A stretch of DNA of 34,678 nucleotides from Prevotella sp. (GCA_017964785.1 JAGCRH010000024.1:1-34678), one strand, 5' to 3'; numbered from the stretch's first letter, positions 7,809-17,029 are shown. The notes: generated by a model from the letters alone, not told the origin. Numbers and translations: made by a program.

Positions 7809-8726
7809 ATGAGGAAATTATTCTGGATGATAGCAATGATATGTCTGTTGGCAGGTTGCGGACAGAGTTATGAGGAGACGAAGCGCATCGTTCACGAACA
7901 GCGCGTGAAGCAACAGCGCGAGGACTCGGCTGCTTTGAAGGTTGCCGTGCTGCCCACGATCGACTGCCTGCCCATCTATCTGGCGGAGGATCATCGGTTG
8001 TTTGATACCATCGTGGATATTCGCTTGAAGCAGTTTACGGCGCAGATGGACATTGATACGGCCCTGATTAACGACCGCGTGGAACTCGGCGTGACCGACC
8101 TCGTGCGTGCTGAGCGGATGATGCAACAGGGTGCCAAGATAGAATACCTGACGGCGACGAATGCCTACTGGCAACTCGTCTCCAACCGCGTGGCCCGCAT
8201 CACCGACCTGAAACATCTCGATGACAAGATGCTCGCGATGACCCGCTACTCCGTGACCGACCTGCTCGGCGAACTCGCCGTCGACAGTGCGAAGTTGAAG
8301 CCGGAGCGCGTGTTCCGTATCCAGATTAACGATGTGAACGTACGCCTGAAGATGTTGGAGAACAACGAGATGGACGCGCTGGTGCTGACGGAGCCGCAGG
8401 CTGCCCAGGCGCGTTTCCTGAAACACAAGGTACTGCTCGACACCCGCAAACTGGATATGCAGATGGGCGCTATCGCGATGCAGTCCAGCGTCTCTCAAGA
8501 CAAATGGCGGAAGGTGCAGTTGAGGGTCTTTATCAAAGGCTACAATGCCGCGTGTGACTCGATCAACAAATATGGCATCAGTCACTACCGCGACCTCGTG
8601 ATGAAATACTGCAAGGTGAAGCGCGAGGCGGTGGACACCATCCCGCAAAGCCTGAAATTTAGTCCGATTGCCAAGCCCCGTACTAAGGACATCGAACGGG
8701 TGCAGAAATGGCTCTCTAAAAAGTAA
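7809..8726 (+). CDS. ABC-type substrate-binding lipoprotein (NMT1/SsuA-like)
   Basis: 305-residue lipoprotein with the lipobox LLAGC (Cys17) after a hydrophobic signal. The mature part starts like the NMT1/SsuA periplasmic-binding fold: LKVAVLPTIDCLPIYLAEDHRLF, then VELGVTDLVRAERM and, in the second lobe, MDALVLTEPQAAQARF. Family members deliver nitrate, sulfonates or thiamine precursors to ABC importers; the ligand here is unknown. No permease or ATPase gene is adjacent, which is odd for this fold; the partner is a TPR gene 6 bp downstream. ATG 7809 lies 9 bases after the -7 element, so translation is probably leaderless; the open frame further upstream lies in the promoter. Confidence 0.75.
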   Translation: MRKLFWMIAMICLLAGCGQSYEETKRIVHEQRVKQQREDSAALKVAVLPTIDCLPIYLAEDHRLFDTIVDIRLKQFTAQMDIDTALINDRVELGVTDLVRAERMMQQGAKIEYLTATNAYWQLVSNRVARITDLKHLDDKMLAMTRYSVTDLLGELAVDSAKLKPERVFRIQINDVNVRLKMLENNEMDALVLTEPQAAQARFLKHKVLLDTRKLDMQMGAIAMQSSVSQDKWRKVQLRVFIKGYNAACDSINKYGISHYRDLVMKYCKVKREAVDTIPQSLKFSPIAKPRTKDIERVQKWLSKK

Positions 8727-8732
8727 CCTACA

Positions 8733-10862
8733 ATGGAACACACGGACAACTTGAAAGACGTCTACGGCTATCTGCTGCAACGAAATCTCTCCGGCGCCCT
8801 CGATGCGATGGAGATATACCTCTCCGTCCATCCGCTCGATAACAATCGGGACAGGCTCTACGCCATCCGCTCGGACTTCCAACTCATGACCGACTACTGG
8901 AAGCGGGGCTACAAGGACCAGCAGGCCACCTCACTGTATGAAAACCTGCTCCGCCGGATGTATGCCCTCTATGTCCAAGTGAGGTTAGGATGCGGTGGGC
9001 TCATCACTATACCCCGACAGCCGGCGGAGGACCTGAAAGTGCAGTTGGAGAGTTTTGTGTCCGATGTGGCGATGCTGGAACTGGAATCCCCGCACACGCG
9101 GAAGGAGAAAGAAAAGGCCGTTCACTTGAAGCACCATCATCTCTTGGAAGACTGGTTCGACTATCTCCTGCTGTCGCCTCTATGGAGTGCGGAGCAGGCA
9201 GAGCGAATGGAGCAGTTGCTGTTGGCACCGACCATCGACATCCGCGACCAGCAATTGCTGATCAGCGGTATCACCTTGGGTGTCGTGAACTGCTTCGATG
9301 CGTCGAAACTGAAAGTGCTGGTGAATGTCTACAAGCAGACGGGCGATGAAGGTGTGCGCCAGCGGGCCTTCGTAGGATGGGTACTGGCGCTCGGCGATCA
9401 GATTCTGCCCGTGCTCTATCAGGAAGAGTTGCACGAGGTTGAGAAACTGTTGGAAGACGAGGCGGTTTGTCAGGAACTGGTGGAGTTGGAACAGCAGATA
9501 TACTTCTGTATGAATGCCGAGAAAGACAACCAGACCCTCCAAAAGGAAATCATCCCCGAACTGTTGAACAATAGTAACTTCCGCGTGACGCGCAACGGCA
9601 TCGAGGAGATAGAGGACGACCCGATGGAGGATATCCTGCATCCCGATGCCGAGGAGCGGCGGATGGAGAAGGTCGAGGAGAGTTACCGCCGGATGCAGGA
9701 TATGCAGAAGCAGGGCTCCGACATCTACTTCGGCGGTTTCTCACAGATGAAGCGGTTCCCCTTCTTCCGCGATGCCATCAACTGGTTTGTACCTTTCTAT
9801 ATGGAGCATCCGGGGGTAGCAGAGGTGACCGACAGGCTCGCCTCCAACCGTTTCTTGAAACTGATGATGAACTCTGGACCATTCTGCAATAGCGACAAAT
9901 ACTCTTTCCTGTTGGCCTTCTCGCAGGTGATGGAACGGATGCCCAAGAACGTGTTGGAGATGTTGGAAAGGGGCGAGGCCACCATCGAGGATGTGATGAC
10001 GAAAGAGACGATGACACCGGCATTCATCAGAAGATCCTATTTGCAGGACCTGTACCGCTTCTACCGTCTGTATAGTAACAGAAGCCAGTTCCGTGATCCC
10101 TTTATGATGCAATTCAGTCTTTTCTTCGGTAATGCGATTTTCTCACATACCCGTCTTGCGCCCTACTTCGGGGAGATTGTGTCATCGCTGATGAAGTTGA
10201 AGCGCATCGACGAGGCTAAGGCCGTGCTGAACAATACCGACGAGTCTCAGCGGGATTTGAAATTCTATATGATTACGGGTTATATTGCCCAGAACTACCG
10301 CGGTCTCTTTGACAGCGTGAAAGCCAGTGTCTTTTTCTTGAAGGCGCTCGAACTGGATCCGAAGAATGAACGTGCGCTTTACGGCATCGCCAAGCAGCGG
10401 TTCTTAGAGAAAGACTATCAGGCGGCACTCGGGTATTACGAGCAACTGCTCGCCTTGCAGCCGGAGAAGCGCAATTATCTGCTGAACCACGCCGTGTGTC
10501 TCACGAAACTGCTGCGATACCAGGATGCGTTGAAGGAACTGTATCAGTTGAACTTTGAGCGTCCCGACGACAATCGGGTGAATAAAGTGCTGGCGTGGAC
10601 CCTCACCTGCGACGGGAAGTATGAGCAGGCCATCAGGATCTATCAGCAGTTGGTGGGTGACGATGCCCAGATGGAAGACTTGCTGAACTACGGCTATTGC
10701 CTCTGGTTCAGCGGACATATCTCCGATGCTGTCGACTGTTTCCACCGTTATCTAAGAGAAACAGGCGAGGGGAAGAAAAGCATATTGGATAGTGAAAGTG
10801 CGCTGATTAAGGAAAAGGGTATCACTGAGGCTGAGCAGCAGATGATGCTCTATATGCTCTGA
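8733..10862 (+). CDS. Large cytoplasmic TPR protein of unknown function
   Basis: 709 residues, no signal peptide or membrane helix. The first ~500 residues are helical without a recognised domain; they begin with a basal repeat-like segment (DVYGYLLQRNLSGALDAMEIYL) and include an acidic stretch EEIEDDPMEDILHPDAEERR near 290-310. Residues of about 510-685 form clear TPRs (ASVFFLKALELDPKNERALYGIAK; DYQAALGYYEQLLALQPEKRN; YEQAIRIYQQL). It lies 6 bp after the lipoprotein gene and is surely cotranscribed. Its last 41 bp overlap, tail to tail, the 3' end of the acyltransferase gene. A scaffold role is inference. Confidence 0.8.
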   Translation: MEHTDNLKDVYGYLLQRNLSGALDAMEIYLSVHPLDNNRDRLYAIRSDFQLMTDYWKRGYKDQQATSLYENLLRRMYALYVQVRLGCGGLITIPRQPAEDLKVQLESFVSDVAMLELESPHTRKEKEKAVHLKHHHLLEDWFDYLLLSPLWSAEQAERMEQLLLAPTIDIRDQQLLISGITLGVVNCFDASKLKVLVNVYKQTGDEGVRQRAFVGWVLALGDQILPVLYQEELHEVEKLLEDEAVCQELVELEQQIYFCMNAEKDNQTLQKEIIPELLNNSNFRVTRNGIEEIEDDPMEDILHPDAEERRMEKVEESYRRMQDMQKQGSDIYFGGFSQMKRFPFFRDAINWFVPFYMEHPGVAEVTDRLASNRFLKLMMNSGPFCNSDKYSFLLAFSQVMERMPKNVLEMLERGEATIEDVMTKETMTPAFIRRSYLQDLYRFYRLYSNRSQFRDPFMMQFSLFFGNAIFSHTRLAPYFGEIVSSLMKLKRIDEAKAVLNNTDESQRDLKFYMITGYIAQNYRGLFDSVKASVFFLKALELDPKNERALYGIAKQRFLEKDYQAALGYYEQLLALQPEKRNYLLNHAVCLTKLLRYQDALKELYQLNFERPDDNRVNKVLAWTLTCDGKYEQAIRIYQQLVGDDAQMEDLLNYGYCLWFSGHISDAVDCFHRYLRETGEGKKSILDSESALIKEKGITEAEQQMMLYML

Positions 10863-11964
10863 CCTTTTCTTTGGCTTTCTCGCAGAGCCAGGTGCCTAAT
10901 AGAGGGATGCCTACGCCTGCGACGGTGTAGAGTATCCAGAAACAGTCCTCCTGGGAGTGTTCGTGTATCACCATGTGACAGCCTATCTGTCGGCTGTCCA
11001 GGCCGTAGTACCATATCTTGATGAGACTCACCACCTTATAGGAGAGGATGTGGAAGATGAAGATGTTAAGCGTGTGGTCGCCGGTATAGACGAGGAACCG
11101 CTTGAACCAACCTTTGCCGGCATCTATCCACCGGCTGATGTTATAGGTCATCAGGAAACCGAGGATGGCAGGGACGGGGAGCGACAGGAACTGTTGGAAG
11201 GTGGAGCGCCAGTTCATGTTGGCAGTCAGGTATTTCGAGAAAAGCCAGACGATGAGGCCAAAGAGCAAGGTGGCTGGAATGGCGAGATAATGGCGTGACA
11301 TGATCTGGCGATAGTCATCGACAAACTGACGGAAGATAAAGCCGATGCCGAAGAAGAAACAACCCATCATATCGCGATAGCCACCCTGTACGAGGTTGAT
11401 GACTGTCAGCCCTTCCCAGGTCTTCCAGCCGCAGAGCAGCAGCATGATAAAACAGATGAGGTAGGGGATAGCCTTTTCTGCCCGTCGGGGTAGGGTGTAA
11501 TCCACCATCTTATATATAATAAGGTATAGAATGCTGGCGACGAAGAGTCCTCTGAAAAACCAGAAAGCCCCACAGAGGAAGGCATCATAGCCGCCCATCG
11601 CCGTGAAGATGTTCCAGAGGTTCTGCTGGATCTGATGGGCCGACCAAGGATGGAGCACGCCGCCTTGTTCATTGCCATAGACCTCGTTGAGGATGCCGAT
11701 GTCGAACATCCAGTTGTGGATGATCAGGAAGAACACCGCCCATTTGACAAACGGGATATAGAGACCCTTGATGCGCTTCTTGACGAAGGTGGCCTCGTCG
11801 TGGAGATATTTCGTGGAGAAGAAAAAGCCTGCCGTGATGAAGAACAGAGGCATGTGGAACTCGAAGATAAACTTGCACAGCCACCCCGGTGCCTCGGCGT
11901 GGGCAATTACCATCAAGATAATAGCAATACCCTTTGCTATAGAAATAACGGTATCCCTTTTCAC
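10822..11964 (-). CDS. Membrane acyltransferase, acyltransferase-3 family
   Basis: 380-residue integral membrane protein with about ten helices that fits the acyltransferase-3 fold: ISIAKGIAIILMVIAHAE with the key His22, then FEFHMPLFFITAGFFFS. Family members move acyl groups onto sugars of the envelope or exported glycans, which fits its place as the last gene of a KDO/envelope cluster. No ATG is suitable; the start is GTG 11964, placed inside the repeated word GTGAAAAGG that fills the gap to the upstream gene. The next ATG would cut the first helix. The C-terminus overlaps the TPR gene on the other strand by 41 bp. Confidence 0.82.
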   Translation of the reverse strand: MKRDTVISIAKGIAIILMVIAHAEAPGWLCKFIFEFHMPLFFITAGFFFSTKYLHDEATFVKKRIKGLYIPFVKWAVFFLIIHNWMFDIGILNEVYGNEQGGVLHPWSAHQIQQNLWNIFTAMGGYDAFLCGAFWFFRGLFVASILYLIIYKMVDYTLPRRAEKAIPYLICFIMLLLCGWKTWEGLTVINLVQGGYRDMMGCFFFGIGFIFRQFVDDYRQIMSRHYLAIPATLLFGLIVWLFSKYLTANMNWRSTFQQFLSLPVPAILGFLMTYNISRWIDAGKGWFKRFLVYTGDHTLNIFIFHILSYKVVSLIKIWYYGLDSRQIGCHMVIHEHSQEDCFWILYTVAGVGIPLLGTWLCEKAKEKVRAYRASSAAQPQ

Positions 11965-11988
11965 CTTTTCAATTTTTCACCTTTTCAC
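11956..11988 (-). repeat. Junction repeat of GTGAAAAGG words supplying a GTG start
   Basis: Directly after the TAG stop of the phospholipase gene the minus strand reads three imperfect GTGAAAAGG words and one AATTGAAAAGG. The last GTG is the predicted acyltransferase start, and the purine words upstream of it could act as ribosome binding site. Confidence 0.75.
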
Positions 11989-13206
11989 CTATAGCCAAGG
12001 GGTAAGAAGACTGCCAAACCAGCCTCTGAACTTCTGCCAGCCCGTGCGGAAACGATCCCACTCCTCTTCGGTGAGGAGGACGCTCTTCTGTTTGTCGCGG
12101 TCGAACATGTCATCGAGTTCCTTGGTGGTCTCGCGGTTCACGATGAGGGCATTCTCCTCATAGTCGAAGCGCAAACTGCGGGCATCGAGGTTCGTGCTGC
12201 CAACGGTACAGAAGCGTCCGTCGACCATCATAATCTTAGAATGATGGAAGCCTGGCTGGTACAGCCACACGTTGGCACCGAGTTCCATCATCTTGTGGGC
12301 ATTACGGAACACGACATCGGGAGTCAGGGGGATATCGCTCTTGGCAGAGACCATGATCTCTACCTTGATACCCCGTTTGATGGCCCGTTTCAAGGCTTTC
12401 TTGATACAAGGAATAAGGGTGAAGTAGGGGTTGATGAGTTTGATGGAGTCCTGTGCATCGTCGATGGCATGGACGTAGAACTGGCGCATGATCTTATTGG
12501 TGGTGCGCGGCTCACGGTTGACGATGCCTACCATCTTATTACCCGACGGCTCTGGATTGTAGTATTTGGAGTCAGTTACCGCTTCGTTGGTGGCCTTCTT
12601 CCAGATACGTGCAAAAATTTCTTGCAGGTCGTTCACGGCAGAGCCTTCTATCCGACAATGCATATCACGCCATTCGCCCACCTGTTCCGTGCCTACGATA
12701 TAGTAGTCGGCCACATTCATACCGCCTGTGTAGGCCGTCTTGCCGTCGATGACGACAATCTTACGGTGGTCACGGGGCCAGATATGGTTCACCCACGGGA
12801 AACGGATGGGGTCGAACTCCACGATGTTAATGCTGTCGGCACGGAGTTTCTTGAGGTGGTGCTTCTTTAAGGGCTGGTTGTTGGAGTCGTTGCCGAAACC
12901 GTCGAACATCGCACGTACCTCTATGCCTTCCTGACGTTTCTCTTTCAGAAGATCGAAGAGCAACGAGGCGATAGAGTCGTTGCGGAAGTTGAAATACTCT
13001 AAGTGGACACTGCTCTTGGCCTGACGGATGGTCTCGAACATATCCGCAAACTTCGCCTTTCCCGACATGAGCAGTTTCACACTGTTGTCGTTGGTGAAGT
13101 GTACGCCGTATTCCCTCATCTGTCTCACAATCAACGAATCACTGGTCTCCGCCTGTACGGAAACCAGTGATAGGAGATAAGTGACAAGGAAAAGAACAGT
13201 TCTCAT
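11989..13206 (-). CDS. Secreted phospholipase D-superfamily protein (cardiolipin synthase-like)
   Basis: 405 residues with a cleavable-looking signal peptide (MRTVLFLVTYLLSLVSVQA) in place of the two N-terminal transmembrane helices of typical cardiolipin synthases. Both HKD motifs are intact: His147-x-Lys149-x4-Asp154 in DHRKIVVIDG, and His322-x-Lys324-x4-Asp329 in HHSKIMMVDG. The fold normally transfers phosphatidyl groups, either making cardiolipin or cutting phospholipids; export suggests work at the periplasmic face. ATG 13206 is preferred over GTG 13209; the sequence GTGATGAG is the same as at the kdsD start. It begins 6 bp after the regulator's stop codon. Confidence 0.88.
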   Translation of the reverse strand: MRTVLFLVTYLLSLVSVQAETSDSLIVRQMREYGVHFTNDNSVKLLMSGKAKFADMFETIRQAKSSVHLEYFNFRNDSIASLLFDLLKEKRQEGIEVRAMFDGFGNDSNNQPLKKHHLKKLRADSINIVEFDPIRFPWVNHIWPRDHRKIVVIDGKTAYTGGMNVADYYIVGTEQVGEWRDMHCRIEGSAVNDLQEIFARIWKKATNEAVTDSKYYNPEPSGNKMVGIVNREPRTTNKIMRQFYVHAIDDAQDSIKLINPYFTLIPCIKKALKRAIKRGIKVEIMVSAKSDIPLTPDVVFRNAHKMMELGANVWLYQPGFHHSKIMMVDGRFCTVGSTNLDARSLRFDYEENALIVNRETTKELDDMFDRDKQKSVLLTEEEWDRFRTGWQKFRGWFGSLLTPWL

Positions 13207-13212
13207 CACTGC

Positions 13213-16200
13213 TTATTTCCTGTGTTTGAGCCTGTATTCGAGCGGTGTCATGCCAAACTTCTCACGGAAGATGTTGATGAAGTTCTCGGCTGTCAGGAAG
13301 CCGATGTTGGTAGACAACTCACTCATATTGATATTGGTACGTTTCAACAGGATGCAGGCGTGTTTCAGTCGCAGGTCGCGGATAAGTTCCGTCGGTGTTT
13401 TACCTGTCAGGTTACGCACACGGTGGAAGAACGGCACGCGTCCCATACCCATAGCCGTCGCCATCTCTTCCAGACTGATCTGACCGCGACTCATGTTCTG
13501 CATCACGTATTGCTCGATGTTCTTCAGGAGTTGCTGATCCATCATGTCAAGCATCGAGAAGTCTGCCATATCCTGCTGTATTTCTTCCTCCTTGAACTGC
13601 TCCAGTTGCTGGGCCAGTTCTGTGCTTTCCTGAACCACAGGTCCTTTCTTGATGGATGTTTCCACCTTGTGGATGGGATCGTTCTCGTCCACGGTGTCGT
13701 TCTTGGCATCGTAGACACCGATATCGCCGTAACTCTCCGTGGCCGTCGTCATGCTGGCGTTGCGATCCTCCAGCATACGGGTCTCAGCACCTTCGATGAG
13801 GTTGCTATTCATCTCGATGGGCCCGAGTCCGAGTGTCTTGTTGAACCGCATCACGGCCTCCTGCAGGTTGAAAGGCTTGGCCAGATAGTCGTCTGCCGAC
13901 AGTGTGATATTCTGCCTGCGCATATCCTGCGGCGTGAGCACACCGTCGGTCATCAGCACGAACTTCGTCTTCTGGGTAATCGCATTGGTCTTGATCTGGT
14001 TGCACAGTTCACTACCGGTCATACCTGGCATATCCTGTTTACAGATCACGAGGTCTGGACGCATTTCGAGGATATCGTCGGCAGCCTTCTCGATATCATT
14101 GTAGGCATGGAAGGCATACACGTATTTCAGTCTGGCCGTGACAAATTTCAAGAAGTCGATGTTATCGTCAATCATCGCCACAGAGAACTTCATCGTCGGT
14201 GCATCGAGGGCGGCCCTTGACCTGGTGATGTCGGTCGTCAGTGTCTCGCTGGCAATCTCCGGCAACTCAATCTCACCACGTCCGTTCAGTTCCAGACGGT
14301 CGTGAACCACATTCTTCGCCTTCTCCTCGGGATTCTCCAAGGTGGTCTGCATATCGCTGACACGGGTGATGATCTGGAGCATCTGCGAGTGGAGGGCATT
14401 CAACTGCTCACGTTCCTCCAACGACTTCTCCTTCTCCGACAGGTTCCCGATGATGGAGGTCATACGGGCCATCGGCTGGCGCAGGTCGTCGCTGGCGGCC
14501 TTGATCTCCTCACGCTGCCGCACCAGTTGGTTGATGACGGCATGTTTGCGTGTCCTGATGGCCTTGATCTGTTTGACGCCGATGCGCCAGAAATAGATGA
14601 TGACGGCGGCAATCAATATGTAGGCGAGTATCATCCACCAGGAGAGCAGCCAGTGACTCTCGACATGGATGTCAAGGGTGCGCTCCTGATTGCTGACGGC
14701 ACCTTCCGCACTGATCGCCTTCACGTGGAGGGTGTAGTTGCCGCTGCTGAGGTTCTGGAAGGTGACACCGTGCGTCAGGGCATTACCGTTCTTCCAGTCG
14801 TCGTCGAGTCCCTCCATCCAGTACATGAACTGAAGACGCTCGCTCTGGTTGTAGTTGCCTGCACCGAACTTGATGGTGATGGTGTTCTGGTCATGTCCCA
14901 GTACCAGTCTGCTACTCTCGTTCAGGGCCTGTCCTAAGAGCACCTTATTGCCATAGGTGTGTCCGATCTGTACCTCCTCTTCGCCGAGGAACAGTTGTGT
15001 CAGCATCACTCGTGGCAGGGCATCGTTGTCTTCCTTGCCTTTCTGTACCACCCAGTTGACGCCGAATATACCGCCAAGCAGCACGTCGCCGTCCTTTTTG
15101 GTGATAATGGACCCGTGGTTGAACTCGTTGCTCTGCAGACCGTCGGTCGTGTCGTAGTTGTAGAGTCCGAAGTTATAGGTGCCGTCCTCGTGGTTACGCT
15201 GTACCACCACACGGCTCACACCACTACTCGTGGTCACCCATATATTGTGGCTCTTGTCTTCTGCGATACCACAGATATTGTTGTTGCAGAGTCCCTGTTT
15301 TTCCGTCAGATATTGCAGATTGTCCGTTTCCATGTCCAGGATGTTCAGACCTTCACGGGTACCAATCCAGATCAGTCCGCGGGAGTCTTGGAGCACCTGT
15401 GTGATATAGTTGTTGGTAAACTGCTTCACATTGTTGGAATTACCTGTCAGCACCTTCTTCTCCGTGTTCGAGAGGTTCATGATCACCAGACCTTCGGCCG
15501 TACCGATAAAGAGGTCGTTGGTCTTTCCGTCCTTATTATAATAGAGGCAGGACACATTGTTGGTGTTCAGTTTGCCGCTCTCCTTGGTGTACGACGAGAA
15601 GGAGTTCATTCTGGGGTTGTAGACTTGCAGACCGCCGTTGGTGGCAATCCACAGGTTACCGATCTTATCGACGCAGAGGGCGTTCACATGATCGTCGATC
15701 AGCGTTCTGGTACTGTCCTTGGCCAACGAGTAGATGGTCGACGTGCCGCCTTTGATACGGGTCAGTCCGTTGCGCATCGAGCCTACCCAGAGGCTACCGT
15801 CGGGGGTGATGGCCATACACGATACCTTCAGGCTGGCCAACGGACCGTGAAAGTCGAGGACGCCTCGGTTACTCGTTCCATACCAGATCTTTCCGCTGTC
15901 AGCCTGTGCGATGGCGGTAATGTCTCCGTTATGCGTTGTGCCAAAGCGATAGATATCCTTGCCAGTGTAGGCCACACCTCTCTTCTCCGTTCCCACCCAC
16001 AGCAGGTCGGTGTCGTCCACATAGAGACTCTGGATGCTGATCCTACTGCGTAAGATACGACGGGCATTGATATTCACGGGGCTGATGCTGTCGATCTGGT
16101 GGGTGTCAGTGTCATAGCGCAACAGTCCCAACTGATCTGAAGCAATCCAAATGTTCCCGCTCTTGTCACTGGCCATGCCGTTGATATTACGATCCACGCC

Positions 16201-16995
16201 GATACCTGTCAACCCCAGTTGGTTGCCAAATGAGGTGTCCCATGTGCTGGCGCTCTTGTTGTATTTGAAGAGGGTTCCTTGACCGTAGAGCCAGATGTTA
16301 TCGGCTTGGTCGGCGAAGACCTTCAGCGACTTGCTCCTTCTCAGTTTCTGTGTAGCGATGTCGTTGGTTGCCCAGACGGTGTGCTGCTGGTTCATCACAT
16401 CGCAGCATACAACCCGTCCGTCATCATAGACGATCAGGGCACCGTCCTTACATTCACCGATGGAGCAGATGTTACCTTGTGGCACACCTTTGATATCGTC
16501 GGAGTTTGGGAACTCATAACAAGTCTGCTGCTGCATGTTGAAGCAGACGACTCCCTTGTTGGGAATGGCACCCCAAAGGTTCTTGTGGCGGTCGACATAG
16601 ACGACGCTTGGGATGGTCTCGATACCCATTCTGGCGAAGTACTGTTTCATGTCGCGCTCAAAACTCTCCGTCTGTGGATGGTAGACACAGTAGCCCGAGG
16701 CGGTCTGCACCAGCAGGTTGCCGTCCAAAGTCTCCTGGATGGTGTTGATGTAACTGTTGGGCAGCGAGTTGCCGTCCTGCGAGTCACTCTGGAAATTCTT
16801 GAACACATAGCCGTCATACCGGTAGAGTCCGGCCGGCGTACCAAACCACATGTATCCGCGTGAATCTTTTAGGATACAGTTAATCTGACTACTGGTCAGT
16901 CCGTCTTTGGATTCCAGGGTCTTAAACAAGTAGTCAGCCATCACTACCATCGGCAGTGCCAACAACAAAACAAACAGTAGTTTCTTTATCTTCAT
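13213..16995 (-). CDS. HTCS-like transmembrane regulator without kinase or phosphoacceptor residues
   Basis: 1260-residue regulator with the outline of a hybrid two-component system. Signal peptide 1-20; repeated propeller blades (for example SRGLIWIGTREGLNIL, KIGNLWIATNGGLQVY) to about 660; a Y_Y_Y domain at about 705-775; transmembrane helix 786-807. A DHp-like hairpin follows, but its H-box reads SDDLRQPMARM, with Asp836 where the phospho-His should be. No HATPase domain is present: only about 130 residues separate the membrane from the receiver. The receiver keeps Asp943/Asp944 and Lys1040 but has Lys986 in place of the phospho-Asp (DLVICKQDMPGM). An acidic linker and an AraC helix-turn-helix (about 1158-1260) end the protein. 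ATG 16995 is chosen for the signal peptide; GTG 17013 lies in a repeat. It probably signals by conformation, without phosphate. Confidence 0.92.
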   Translation of the reverse strand: MKIKKLLFVLLLALPMVVMADYLFKTLESKDGLTSSQINCILKDSRGYMWFGTPAGLYRYDGYVFKNFQSDSQDGNSLPNSYINTIQETLDGNLLVQTASGYCVYHPQTESFERDMKQYFARMGIETIPSVVYVDRHKNLWGAIPNKGVVCFNMQQQTCYEFPNSDDIKGVPQGNICSIGECKDGALIVYDDGRVVCCDVMNQQHTVWATNDIATQKLRRSKSLKVFADQADNIWLYGQGTLFKYNKSASTWDTSFGNQLGLTGIGVDRNINGMASDKSGNIWIASDQLGLLRYDTDTHQIDSISPVNINARRILRSRISIQSLYVDDTDLLWVGTEKRGVAYTGKDIYRFGTTHNGDITAIAQADSGKIWYGTSNRGVLDFHGPLASLKVSCMAITPDGSLWVGSMRNGLTRIKGGTSTIYSLAKDSTRTLIDDHVNALCVDKIGNLWIATNGGLQVYNPRMNSFSSYTKESGKLNTNNVSCLYYNKDGKTNDLFIGTAEGLVIMNLSNTEKKVLTGNSNNVKQFTNNYITQVLQDSRGLIWIGTREGLNILDMETDNLQYLTEKQGLCNNNICGIAEDKSHNIWVTTSSGVSRVVVQRNHEDGTYNFGLYNYDTTDGLQSNEFNHGSIITKKDGDVLLGGIFGVNWVVQKGKEDNDALPRVMLTQLFLGEEEVQIGHTYGNKVLLGQALNESSRLVLGHDQNTITIKFGAGNYNQSERLQFMYWMEGLDDDWKNGNALTHGVTFQNLSSGNYTLHVKAISAEGAVSNQERTLDIHVESHWLLSWWMILAYILIAAVIIYFWRIGVKQIKAIRTRKHAVINQLVRQREEIKAASDDLRQPMARMTSIIGNLSEKEKSLEEREQLNALHSQMLQIITRVSDMQTTLENPEEKAKNVVHDRLELNGRGEIELPEIASETLTTDITRSRAALDAPTMKFSVAMIDDNIDFLKFVTARLKYVYAFHAYNDIEKAADDILEMRPDLVICKQDMPGMTGSELCNQIKTNAITQKTKFVLMTDGVLTPQDMRRQNITLSADDYLAKPFNLQEAVMRFNKTLGLGPIEMNSNLIEGAETRMLEDRNASMTTATESYGDIGVYDAKNDTVDENDPIHKVETSIKKGPVVQESTELAQQLEQFKEEEIQQDMADFSMLDMMDQQLLKNIEQYVMQNMSRGQISLEEMATAMGMGRVPFFHRVRNLTGKTPTELIRDLRLKHACILLKRTNINMSELSTNIGFLTAENFINIFREKFGMTPLEYRLKHRK

Positions 16996-17029
16996 GTCAC
17001 TTTTACTTTTCACTATTCACTATTCACTT
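16996..17029 (-). repeat. Junction repeat of AGTGAATAGTGAA words
   Basis: The entire gap between the kdsD stop and the regulator ATG is made of AGTGAATAGTGAATAGTG- and AAAAGTAAAAGTG-type words on the minus strand. It contains an in-frame GTG (17013) that extends the regulator frame by six residues. Confidence 0.75.

Noticed and set aside
13222-16863. Several plus-strand frames antisense to the HTCS-like regulator, for example 14959-16053
   Set aside because: Shadow frames with no domain and no promoter; the minus-strand protein has continuous propeller, receiver and AraC motifs.
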